A stretch of 20,484 nucleotides of DNA. Origin: JBFXAN01 sp050184225. Its GTDB lineage: Bacteria > Chloroflexota > Dehalococcoidia > CAUJGQ01. The stretch covers positions 1-20,484 of the forward strand of contig JBFXAN010000117.1 of the NCBI GenBank assembly GCA_050184225.1. The letters run 5' to 3'. A model generated the notes under the pieces. It did not search any database, was not told the DNA's origin, and saw nothing but the letters and a program-made list of their open reading frames with translations. A program made the position numbers and the translations under genes. Shown here piece by piece: positions 6,760-13,763 of this stretch. The first letter of the stretch is position 1; each line of letters opens with the position of its first letter.

Positions 6760-8571
6760 TCAGTCGCGCTTTGTGTCCCAGAGGTGCGCGGAGATATCAT
6801 CGAGCCAGGGTGACGTTCCACAAGGGAACGGGTTGATGTTCAGGCGCCAGCCTTGCAGTGCGCCCCAGTTGCCTAGCCACGGCTGCACGAGGCTGAAGTC
6901 CTTCCACTCGCCCGGTACGCCGGGTAAGTAGTGGAGCTGCCTCGCCATTTCCTGCTGGATGGTCTTGAACAGATCGGCGCGCTTGTTCGGGTCAAGCTCC
7001 TGTCGCTCCCGCTCGATCAGGCGATCGTATTCGGGAATGCCGTTCGGGTAGCCGGTCTTTAGGTAGTAGTCGCCGCCGGCAGAGTGGACCGTGTTGGACA
7101 ACTCGTAATCGGCATCGGGCTGGTCTACCCACCAGGAGTTGCCCAACCCCTCGTAGTTGCCGGGATGCTCGTGGAAGTACAGGTACATACTTGTGTACTC
7201 GGGATGTGGTTCGACCGGCATTTTGAAGTCGCCCAATGACTCGACCTGTGCCCGGATCGCCTCGAGGTAGGTCGGCATCACCGCGTCCGCCTGCCAGGGG
7301 GCGACGATCGGCGAGGTATAGCCGGCCGCCCGAAGGAGCTTCTTGGCTTCGGCCGGGTCGTACTTGAACCACTGCCCTCCCTCGCCGATTTCACTGCCGA
7401 GGGGATCGAGAAAGAACGGCCAGTTCGGGCCAACAAATCCGTAGTACGTTGTCTCCACATCAACGCCAGCAGCGGCGAACTTCTGCTTGTTGCTCAGCGC
7501 GTCGAGCCACGTGTCCCGATCGATCGAGAGTGAGAAGGCTTTGCGCACCCTGTCGTCAAAGAACGGCGAACCCGGCAACTGGCCGAAGTTCGTCCAGCCG
7601 AGGGTGCTCTTTGTCCAAACCGGCCTCTGAAGCAGGATGAGATTCGGGTTCTCTGACTTGACGGAGAGGATATCGTCCGGTCTCACACCGAACCAGTCGA
7701 GGTTGCCGGCCTTGAATTGGGCCAGGCCCGTCGCATACTCCGGGATAACATTGAATTGAATCGCGTCGTAGAACGGCCGGCCTGACTCGTAATATCCCGG
7801 ATTGCGCTTATACGTGTACGACACGCTGGACGTGACGTCGCCGAGCAGCCAGAAGTTACCCCGTGCGTCGTTAGCTGGATCGAAGCCTCCGGAATCCGTC
7901 TCCTTCGGAAAGACCACTGGACTGTTGCCGTTTAGAGCTAGGTATTGGAGCAACGGCGCAAACGGAAACGCCAACTTCATGACAAGCGTCTGCTTGTCCA
8001 CGGCAGTCACCGAAATCACGGGCGATGACTTGTTCTTGGAGTTGGCGAGGATGACGCCCTGCCCGGTCTTGTTAACCCAGCGGTCCCAAGAAAACGCCGC
8101 ATCTTCGGCGTCCGCCACGCGTCCGTTCGTCGGTGCCCGCTCGTCGAACTTGACGTTCGGCCGCGTCTTCAGAGTGAGCTGAAGGCCGTCGTCTGTCAGC
8201 TCATAAGACTGAAAGAAGTTGGGTTGGACCGAGCCATCCGCCGGTTTGTCGGGGGTGCCGAGCGTGTTTTTGAGGAACGTAAGATAGAGATTAGCATTGG
8301 CGCCTCCGCCCGAGGAATCGAACGTTCGGGGGTCGACCGCCACCTGCAGCTGAAGAGTGCCGCCAGGTTTTGCGTTGTCAGTGCTGACCTGAGGATGAGC
8401 AACGAGGCTACTTACGTTCTCTGGGGTCTGCTGGTTGGAGCCTTTCCCGCTGCTGCAGCCGACAGCGCTTAGGGCGGCGAGACTGGCGCCGACGACGCTG
8501 CCGCCAACGACTGCCCGCCTCCTGCTGACACGGGCGCTGAGGATCTTAGTCCAATAAGTCCTGTCCGACAT
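6760..8571 (-). CDS. ABC transporter substrate-binding lipoprotein, SBP_bac_5 (Opp/Dpp) family
   Basis: The 603-residue protein carries a Tat-type signal (SRRRAVV at 16-22) and a hydrophobic stretch ending in LSAVGC, so Cys39 is the probable lipidated residue. The mature part is a periplasmic or surface solute receptor of the family-5 class. Supporting segments are KPGGTLQLQV near the mature N-terminus, LKTRPNVKFDERAPTNGR, DAAFSWDRWV, FDDRVRKAFSLSIDRD and YDPAEAKKLLRAAGY. The last two are strong hallmarks. AGGAGGGGG lies about eight bases before the ATG at 8571. The gene opens the transporter operon, just 20 bases after the small truncated cyclase frame. Family ligands include peptides, nickel, glycosides and other small solutes; the ligand here is not evident. 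Confidence 0.92.
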   Translation of the reverse strand: MSDRTYWTKILSARVSRRRAVVGGSVVGASLAALSAVGCSSGKGSNQQTPENVSSLVAHPQVSTDNAKPGGTLQLQVAVDPRTFDSSGGGANANLYLTFLKNTLGTPDKPADGSVQPNFFQSYELTDDGLQLTLKTRPNVKFDERAPTNGRVADAEDAAFSWDRWVNKTGQGVILANSKNKSSPVISVTAVDKQTLVMKLAFPFAPLLQYLALNGNSPVVFPKETDSGGFDPANDARGNFWLLGDVTSSVSYTYKRNPGYYESGRPFYDAIQFNVIPEYATGLAQFKAGNLDWFGVRPDDILSVKSENPNLILLQRPVWTKSTLGWTNFGQLPGSPFFDDRVRKAFSLSIDRDTWLDALSNKQKFAAAGVDVETTYYGFVGPNWPFFLDPLGSEIGEGGQWFKYDPAEAKKLLRAAGYTSPIVAPWQADAVMPTYLEAIRAQVESLGDFKMPVEPHPEYTSMYLYFHEHPGNYEGLGNSWWVDQPDADYELSNTVHSAGGDYYLKTGYPNGIPEYDRLIERERQELDPNKRADLFKTIQQEMARQLHYLPGVPGEWKDFSLVQPWLGNWGALQGWRLNINPFPCGTSPWLDDISAHLWDTKRD

Positions 8572-8590
8572 TGGCTGTTCCCCCTCCTGC

Positions 8591-8716
8591 TTAATGGTCT
8601 AGATAAGGTTTTGGGGTTCCGTGCTGATCGGTGGCGCCCCAGCGACCCCAGTTGCAGATCGATTCCATCAATCGCGGAAGATCCTCAGCCGATACCCGTG
8701 CTTGGACCTGCGCCAT
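8591..8716 (-). pseudogene. Truncated N-terminal copy of the cyclase gene (41 codons)
   Basis: The frame MAQVQARVSAEDLPRLMESI then CNWGRWGATDQHGT is clearly homologous to the start of the cyclase at 811 (MAEVRTQVSAADLPRLMESI, SNWGRWGSEDQHGT). After residue 34 a one-base difference shifts the frame and it ends in TAA at 8591-8593. Homology to the cyclase stops there. The ATG is at 8716 with AAGG close upstream. It sits 20 bases before the binding-protein start. It is a relic, although the translated stub could act as a leader peptide for the downstream gene. Confidence 0.8.
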
Positions 8717-8815
8717 GACCTTACTCTGTGACCTTAAGGATTGGTCACAGTTCTATCGCTACCGCTACAGGCCAACTAGGGGCAGTCGGATCAGAACATG
8801 TGCCAAGTGGGCCAC
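8610..8815 (-). repeat. Dispersed repeat, copy B (cyclase leader and N-terminus)
   Basis: This region aligns with about 705-908 over the cyclase N-terminal codons and about 100 bases of leader. The leader parts share GGCACATG, TCTGATCC, GCCCCT and GTTGG in order and almost identical spacing to the start codon. The best block, 8636-8684 against 731-779, differs at only one base by eye. Both copies have the same orientation and bracket the SBP-to-DppC block. Confidence 0.8.
8726..8750. promoter_or_regulatory. Inverted repeat, candidate operator upstream of the transporter operon
   Basis: CTGTGACC (8726-8733) and its exact complement GGTCACAG (8743-8750) are separated by nine bases. The element sits 10 to 34 bases upstream of the truncated cyclase ATG and about 155 bases upstream of the binding-protein ATG, where a repressor or activator would act. 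The corresponding place in the copy A leader lacks it. The cognate regulator is unknown; the response regulators or the TetR protein nearby are candidates. Confidence 0.4.
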
Positions 8816-8884
8816 GACAGAACGCCGCACTGACGGAAAGACTGCTCCGGGTACCACTCGCATTCATCTGCATCGACAAACCCG

Positions 8885-8899
8885 GCCCCGGACCGGGGC
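8885..8899 (-). terminator. GC-rich hairpin downstream of response regulator 1
   Basis: On the minus strand GCCCCG and CGGGGC pair around a three-base loop, 33 bases after the stop codon at 8932. A GGG and a short TTT follow. The stem is strong but there is no proper U-tract. It would separate the regulator genes from the transporter operon. Confidence 0.4.
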
Positions 8900-8931
8900 G
8901 CCATCGAGGCATCGAGGCATGCCAGGTGCGA

Positions 8932-9573
8932 TCAGATAAGGCCGAGACGTAGGGCCGCGGATACGGCTCCAGCGCGGTCAGACGCGCCGAGCTTCCGATA
9001 GATGGCATGCGTCTTTCGCTTGACGGTCGGCTCACTCATGAACTCGTGACGGGCGATCTCACGATTCGTCGCCCCAGAAGCAAGCTGACGCAGGATCTTC
9101 AACTCTGTATCGGAGAATCCACACTCATGAATGGAATGCTCCTGCGCCAGACGAGCCAAGGTCGTGACAACCGGCGTGATCAAGCACTCAGAGAGAACTC
9201 CATCGCCGCGGAAGACTCGCCACACCGCCTGGACTAACTCGTGCCCTGGCACCGTCTTGATCAAGAATCCGCGAGCACCAGCCTGGAATGTCTTCTCTAT
9301 TAGCTCAGCAGTGCCGCAATCGCTGACGGCCAGCGATGCTGGTGGATTTGGCAAGCGGTAAATGCGCCGTATGAGCTCAATCCCCTTGCCGCAACCGAGC
9401 GACGGGTCGACAAGGGTGACGTCGGCGCGAAGTGTCTGAAGAAGGAGCAAGGCCTCCGAAACCAGGCCAGTACCTCCAACGACAGCGATTGATGGATCAG
9501 CCTCAAGCAAATCTTGGAGTCCGTATCGGACAATTGGATGCTCGTCAGCAACGAAGACGCGCAACTTGTCCAT
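8932..9573 (-). CDS. NarL/FixJ-type response regulator 1 (receiver plus LuxR HTH)
   Basis: This 213-residue DNA-binding regulator has an N-terminal receiver domain with D10 and E11 (acidic pocket), D56 in LVDPS (phosphoacceptor), S84 in AVSD (switch) and K106 in LIKTV (conserved lysine). The C-terminal LuxR-type helix-turn-helix runs from about 153: FSDTELKILRQLASG, TNREIARHEFMSEPTVKRK, then YRKLGASDRAGAV. All key receiver residues are present, so phosphorylation control is plausible. GAGGAGG lies five bases before the ATG at 9573. It follows response regulator 2 by 42 bases, probably as one transcript. No histidine kinase is visible. Targets may include the adjacent transporter operon. Confidence 0.92.
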   Translation of the reverse strand: MDKLRVFVADEHPIVRYGLQDLLEADPSIAVVGGTGLVSEALLLLQTLRADVTLVDPSLGCGKGIELIRRIYRLPNPPASLAVSDCGTAELIEKTFQAGARGFLIKTVPGHELVQAVWRVFRGDGVLSECLITPVVTTLARLAQEHSIHECGFSDTELKILRQLASGATNREIARHEFMSEPTVKRKTHAIYRKLGASDRAGAVSAALRLGLI

Positions 9574-9615
9574 AGTTCCTCCTCGACATGCGCATCCATC
9601 AAGGCAATCGTCTGG

Positions 9616-10248
9616 CTAGATCAGTCCGCGCTGCATGGCGACAGCTACGGCTCCCGCACGGTGTGAGGCGCCCAGCCGCTCATAGAGCGCAGAGATGCGT
9701 CGCTTGACGGTCCGTTCGCTGACGCCTTCGAGGGAAGCAATCCGGCGATTGCTCAATCCAGCCGATACGTGGCGAAGGAGACGAACACGAGCGATGCCGA
9801 GGCATTCGGCGCGCGCAGCGTCGCCGGCACTCTCGCCGGGCTGGAGAATGGGGTCACAGAAGAAGACGACGGCTTCACTGCTCCCGGCCCGACGTACGGC
9901 ATCTACGATAGGTTCGAGGTCGCTGGACTTTGCCAGCAGGCCGACAGCTCCGGCTTGCGCGGCCGCCCGCTGCATCGCGGGATCTGAGGCATCACCGAAG
10001 GCCAGCACTCGAGCACTCATGGGAGGGTGTGAGAACCGTCGCACCAGTGCCAACCCTGTACCTTCGGGCTGCATCGAGAGGTCAACCACAACAGCATCCG
10101 GAGATGCCATCCTCACTGCCTCAATCGCTGTCGATGCTGTGCAGGCGGTGTCAGTCACATCAATGTCTGGTGCCCCTCGCAGCAATCTGATGAGGCCGTG
10201 CAGGACGGCAGGATGCTCGTCAACCAGCACCACGCGAATCGAGTCCAT
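9616..10248 (-). CDS. NarL/FixJ-type response regulator 2, atypical receiver
   Basis: This 210-residue regulator has the same two-domain layout as its neighbour. D10 and E11, D56 (VVVDLS) and K107 (LLAKSS) are present. The switch position that is Ser or Thr in typical receivers reads LAFGDAS here, with Phe or Gly at that place. The LuxR HTH occupies about 150-210 (RVRLLRHVSAGLSNRRIA, GVSERTVKRRISALYERLG), but the usual LTxRE entry to it is degenerate. The two proteins have closely similar C-terminal ends (LGAS.RAGAV...GLI), pointing to an old tandem duplication. The ribosome binding site is a run of seven G residues just before the ATG at 10248. The receiver may signal in a non-standard way. 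Confidence 0.9.
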   Translation of the reverse strand: MDSIRVVLVDEHPAVLHGLIRLLRGAPDIDVTDTACTASTAIEAVRMASPDAVVVDLSMQPEGTGLALVRRFSHPPMSARVLAFGDASDPAMQRAAAQAGAVGLLAKSSDLEPIVDAVRRAGSSEAVVFFCDPILQPGESAGDAARAECLGIARVRLLRHVSAGLSNRRIASLEGVSERTVKRRISALYERLGASHRAGAVAVAMQRGLI

Positions 10249-10441
10249 TGATCCCCCCCGCTTCGATCAATAGTGCAGCCGGGCATGACGCCCAGCAGCT
10301 CTTCTCAGACGTAGAAGTCTGTTGAGAGAAGTTCAGTTGTTGATCCCTCCCCAGGTACTTCGTTGCTGCGTCGACTTCGCGCGGTGAGAAGCCAGCCAAT
10401 TCCTTGGCTCAGGCAAGACCCACGTCTCCGTCACGAGTCTT

Positions 10442-10463
10442 CCCAATCAATCGATTGATTGGG
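10442..10463. promoter_or_regulatory. Perfect 22-bp palindrome, candidate operator
   Basis: CCCAATCAATC is followed directly by its exact reverse complement. A hairpin with no loop and an AT-rich centre is a poor terminator but a good dimer-binding site. Perfect symmetry with a central CG resembles operators of TetR-family repressors. It lies about 195 bases upstream of response regulator 2 and 168 bases downstream of the SDR stop. Confidence 0.5.
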
Positions 10464-10567
10464 TGATTATGGCTCACAGTAGCTCGAAATGCAAGGAAAG
10501 GAAATGTCACATCACGCCGTACCTTGTTCACTTCCGCGGAATCGGATCGGGGAGCAGGGCACGGCTT

Positions 10568-10597
10568 CGGCCCGGCGCGGAACACTGCGCCGGGCCG
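10568..10597 (-). terminator. GC-rich hairpin after the SDR gene
   Basis: CGGCCCGGCGC and GCGCCGGGCCG form a perfect 11-bp stem with an eight-base loop, 33 bases downstream of the SDR stop. There is no U-tract on either side. It is most likely a transcription-terminating or mRNA-stabilising hairpin for the transcript ending with the SDR gene. Confidence 0.55.
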
Positions 10598-10630
10598 TCA
10601 TGTGACGCATTGGGGAGAATGCGCAATGGT

Positions 10631-11398
10631 CTATGCGGGCGCGAGATCGCGGAGCAAGGTCTGACTGTAGAAGTGTTGGCCAGACAGGTCCATTGGCGCG
10701 CGAGCGGCGAGATACACCGCCGCGCTACCCATGACGTCCGTGGCCTCGATTCGTTCGGGCGGAGTACGTGTATCCAGGCCGTGATACGTCGCGCCGGGAC
10801 TGGGTACCAAACCATCGGGTGACAGCGCGAAGACCTTCACGTCGTGTACCTTCACTTCACCGGCGAGACCTTCACTGAATTTTCGGATCGCTTGTTTAGT
10901 CACACTGTACGAAATGTTTCCTGCACCCGAATTGTCGGCCCCGCGAGAGGAGATGTTGATGATCGTACCGCGTCGCTGCGCGATCATCACCGGCAGTACC
11001 TGTTGTGAGAAGTAGATCAAACCACGTACATTGACCTTCCAGATAAGATCCCATCGACGGATAGGCACGTCGACGAGATTGCCTGGAAACATGATGCCCG
11101 CGTTGTTGACCAGGATATCAATACGACCGAATTCGGACAGTGTCTGCTTGATCGCAGCGTCAACCTCCTCATCCTTCGCTACATCCACCTTCATTGGCAA
11201 TACCCGCTGGCCGAGACGACGGATATCGTCCGCAGCGGTGTAAATTGTTCCAGGAAGTTTTGGGTCCCATACCTGTTCACTTCGCGCTGCGACAACGATG
11301 TCCGCGCCGGCCTTCGCAAGCTCAAGGGCCATGTAGTATCCGACACCTCGACTCGCACCGGTGACAAGCGCGACCTGACCTTCAAGCTCTCTGCTCAT
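10631..11398 (-). CDS. Short-chain dehydrogenase/reductase (SDR)
   Basis: The 255-residue NAD(P)-dependent oxidoreductase has the Rossmann motif TGASRGVG (13-20), NNAG (98-101), the catalytic Ser in NISSRG (about 150) and YSVTK (Tyr164, Lys168). All classical SDR active-site residues are present. The usual PG after the fifth strand reads SPDG (193-196). I chose ATG 11398 because GGAGG lies five bases upstream and it fits the normal distance to the glycine motif; ATG 11413 also has a GGAGG and would add five residues. It follows the TetR gene by 132 bases in the same direction. It likely oxidises or reduces a hydroxyl or keto group of the pathway substrate. The substrate is unknown. Confidence 0.92.
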   Translation of the reverse strand: MSRELEGQVALVTGASRGVGYYMALELAKAGADIVVAARSEQVWDPKLPGTIYTAADDIRRLGQRVLPMKVDVAKDEEVDAAIKQTLSEFGRIDILVNNAGIMFPGNLVDVPIRRWDLIWKVNVRGLIYFSQQVLPVMIAQRRGTIINISSRGADNSGAGNISYSVTKQAIRKFSEGLAGEVKVHDVKVFALSPDGLVPSPGATYHGLDTRTPPERIEATDVMGSAAVYLAARAPMDLSGQHFYSQTLLRDLAPA

Positions 11399-11530
11399 GC
11401 CACCCTCCGACATCACGATCCCTCCGCTGACAGACAGTACTGCCACAGGACCTCGGTGATATGATGTGTCATTCGAATCTCGGAATGTAAGGGACCATAG
11501 TGGTCAACGGATGGGCCGAATGGGCCAGAG

Positions 11531-12172
11531 TCATGATACGATTGCCTGTTTGGGCAACCGCTTGAAGACTCTCGATGCTCGCCGGGCTTGGGTCTTTGGT
11601 TCGTTTCGGGTCCGAACCATTCCACAAACCAAATCCCAGTAGAGTTCACTGATCTGACGCGGCGTCAGCCGGCCGGACGGTCGATACCAGTTAGCAATGC
11701 CTGTTAACATTTGCAATATAGCTGTGGCTGTAACCTTTACATCTTTCACTTGAAATTCACCTGTTGCGGTTCCTTCTTCAAGTATCTCGCGAAGGATATG
11801 TTCATACTTATCGCGTCGATCTCGAAAGATGATTCGTGCGCTTGGGTGGAAGTGTCGAATCGCTTCGGAAGTAATTTGAACTTGGCTTCCATTGTTGCAA
11901 TGGTGTTCGGCATGGAAATCTACGAACGTGTGAAGTCGATGAGTCCAGTTATCGTGTGGGATTGAGAGTCGTTCCGCGATCTCATCGAAGATGTTACTCC
12001 AAGATGTAGATACAATGTCTATTAGGATATCATATTTGCTCGGGAAGTAATGATAAAGCGTCGCAGAGTTGATCCCGACCTCCGCAGCGATGTCTCGAAT
12101 CGAAGTCGTCCCATACCCTTTCTTGATAAAGAGCCTCAACGCTGTCTCACGAATGTCATCAATCCGGCTCAT
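11531..12172 (-). CDS. TetR-family transcriptional regulator
   Basis: The 213-residue regulator has an N-terminal TetR helix-turn-helix: ETALRLFIKKGYGTTSIRDI, then AAEVGINSATLYHYFPSKYD (residues 9-48). The C-terminal ligand-binding half ends with GIANWYRPSGRLTPRQIS, a pattern common in TetR proteins that sense acyl-CoA or steroid-degradation intermediates (KstR2-like). That ligand suggestion is inference. AGGAGGG lies ten bases before the ATG at 12172. A perfect 18-bp palindrome 30 bases further upstream is a likely autoregulatory site. The coding sequence is markedly AT-rich compared with the dehydrogenase genes. It sits between the dehydrogenase complex and the SDR, and probably controls one or both. 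Confidence 0.92.
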   Translation of the reverse strand: MSRIDDIRETALRLFIKKGYGTTSIRDIAAEVGINSATLYHYFPSKYDILIDIVSTSWSNIFDEIAERLSIPHDNWTHRLHTFVDFHAEHHCNNGSQVQITSEAIRHFHPSARIIFRDRRDKYEHILREILEEGTATGEFQVKDVKVTATAILQMLTGIANWYRPSGRLTPRQISELYWDLVCGMVRTRNEPKTQARRASRVFKRLPKQAIVS

Positions 12173-12201
12173 CCGATGTTAACCCTCCTGAGTTGCAGCC
12201 C

Positions 12202-12219
12202 ATCCCGGAGCTCCGGGAT
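12202..12219. promoter_or_regulatory. Perfect 18-bp palindrome, candidate TetR operator
   Basis: ATCCCGGAG is followed immediately by CTCCGGGAT, its exact complement. It lies 30 bases upstream of the TetR start and about 150 bases after the stop of the E3 gene. Placement just ahead of a TetR gene suggests autoregulation. A role as a hairpin in the E3 3' region cannot be excluded. Confidence 0.45.
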
Positions 12220-12365
12220 AGAAGCTGAGTTAGTGTTGGTTCGATGGGATGTGCATTCATTCACGATCCATAATGCGGAAATCGCCAATGGACGTCCAAT
12301 TCGCGGGATATCCGCACCGGGGAGGGTGTGCATGTGGGTGATGGAGAGTGTAGATTTGCCGCGTG

Positions 12366-13754
12366 CTATCGAGTCGCTCGTCGTGCTGCTTCGACGAGCG
12401 ATTCTCCAAGAGTCGGGTGCCATGGATTCATGGCGGCCAGGTCATCGACCGTTCCCTGGAGCTGCATAGAAAGCCCAGCAAGGCCGACAATGTCAGCTGC
12501 TCCAGGACCAAGGGCATGGACACCGAGAATCTGGCCTAACTGCTCATCTGCGACGAGTTTGATGATCCCGTCACGCTGACCCATTGCCAGAGCACGCGCA
12601 TTCGTCATGAGGCTCGCCACGCCGGTTCGAACGGCATAGCCCATCGCTTTCGCAGCCGCTTCGGTCAGTCCAACGGTTGCGAGTTCGGGCTGCGACGTGA
12701 TCACCCGCGACAGATAGCGAAGGTCCACGGCTGCTTGCTCGCCGAGTGCTGCTGCCGCGGCGACTCGACCCTGATGCGCTGCTACATGCGAGTACATCGG
12801 AGGTCCCGTAACGTCACCGGCGGCATAGAGGCTAGGCACACTAGTCGCACAGTGTTCATCGGTTATCACCGCACCCTCGGCGAGGACGACGCCCAGTGCT
12901 TCTAGTCCAAGGTCAGCGAAGTACGGCACACGGGAATCAGGCGAGCACACTGTCTCGGCATTGATATCTCGGATGACATCTCCCGCCTGTATGGTGAACG
13001 TGTACCCTCCCTCAACCGGACTGGTTCGGACGATACGTGCGCCGGTCATTATCTCGATGCCCTGTATGCGAAGCATCTCCGCCAGCGCCTCCGCCAGCGG
13101 CGGCTCATCGTCGGGCAGGAGATCCTCATCCGGCTGAAGCACGGTCACCCGCGAGCCCGCTCCCGCAAATACTTGGGCAAACTCCAAGACGAAGGCGGCG
13201 CCGGCGCCACCACCGGCGACCAACAGTATTGAAGACGGTGCGACAGGCAGGCGCAAAGCAGCGTCAGCCCACAGCACATCGGACGCAGACAAACCGGGAA
13301 TCACAGGAGGCGACGGACGCGCACCAGTGGCGAGGATGACGCCCGCTCCTGCAGAGAGATCGCGTTCGCCACCCTCCGACAGGGACACATGAACGCTGGT
13401 CGCAGCGGTCAGACGGGCGCGCCCGTGGAGGAACTCAACTCCACGATTGCGTAGCTGGAGCCGGATCCCTGCCGACATTGCGGCGACGAACTGTTGCTTG
13501 CGTGCCACCGCCCGATTCCAATAGAAACCATCCTCAATATTTAGGACACCGGCAAAGCCGATCTCCTGCGCCCGAGCCGCCGCCTCGATCGTATCGAGCA
13601 GAACCGTGGTCGGAATGCAGGTATGGTGCACACAGTTGCCGCCCGCCTGCTGCTCCTCAATGATGGTGACCGACGCGTCAAGCTCGCGCGCTCGCAATGC
13701 CGCGGCGTGTCCGGCTGGGCCGCCACCGATGATGATGATGTCAGCGTCTGCCAC
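12366..13754 (-). CDS. Dihydrolipoamide dehydrogenase (E3)-like flavoprotein
   Basis: The 462-residue FAD-dependent disulfide oxidoreductase would reoxidise the lipoyl group of the adjacent E2. The FAD motif GGGPAG (10-15) is followed by the redox pair C41-x4-C46 (GGNCVHHTCIPT). ATGARPS closes the FAD domain, AGDVTGPP is the second FAD contact, and HPTLGE (H446, E451) gives the catalytic His/Glu of the partner subunit. Two points are odd: the usual CxNxGCIPTK reads CVHHTCIPTT, losing the Lys, and the NAD-domain glycine motif reads GGGAGAAFVLEFA (181-193) instead of GGGxIGxEFA. It starts nine bases after the E2 stop. Family membership is firm; efficiency or cofactor preference may differ. Confidence 0.9.
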   Translation of the reverse strand: MADADIIIIGGGPAGHAAALRARELDASVTIIEEQQAGGNCVHHTCIPTTVLLDTIEAAARAQEIGFAGVLNIEDGFYWNRAVARKQQFVAAMSAGIRLQLRNRGVEFLHGRARLTAATSVHVSLSEGGERDLSAGAGVILATGARPSPPVIPGLSASDVLWADAALRLPVAPSSILLVAGGGAGAAFVLEFAQVFAGAGSRVTVLQPDEDLLPDDEPPLAEALAEMLRIQGIEIMTGARIVRTSPVEGGYTFTIQAGDVIRDINAETVCSPDSRVPYFADLGLEALGVVLAEGAVITDEHCATSVPSLYAAGDVTGPPMYSHVAAHQGRVAAAAALGEQAAVDLRYLSRVITSQPELATVGLTEAAAKAMGYAVRTGVASLMTNARALAMGQRDGIIKLVADEQLGQILGVHALGPGAADIVGLAGLSMQLQGTVDDLAAMNPWHPTLGESLVEAARRATR

Positions 13755-13763
13755 GGCATCCTC

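Larger units (their letters stand above)
10249..10630 (-). other. Intergenic region between the SDR gene and response regulator 2
   Basis: About 380 bases without a convincing gene. In transcription order it holds a strong GC-rich hairpin (10568-10597), a perfect 22-bp palindrome (10442-10463), an interrupted inverted repeat around 10301-10332 (CTTCTCAGAC against GTCT...GAGAAG), a small hairpin (GCTGGGC, loop GTCAT, GCCCGGC; 10278-10296) and a poly-G ribosome binding site. The short open frames here have no recognisable product. It probably carries the end of the SDR transcript and the promoter and leader of the response regulator pair. Confidence 0.6.

Noticed and set aside
8901..8926. Short tandem repeat (CATCGAGG twice)
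   Set aside because: Only two units, in a non-coding stretch after a stop codon; likely incidental.
10463..10822. Plus-strand open frame of 119 codons in and near the SDR 3' end
   Set aside because: It starts inside the palindrome, runs antisense into the SDR gene and shows no recognisable motif.
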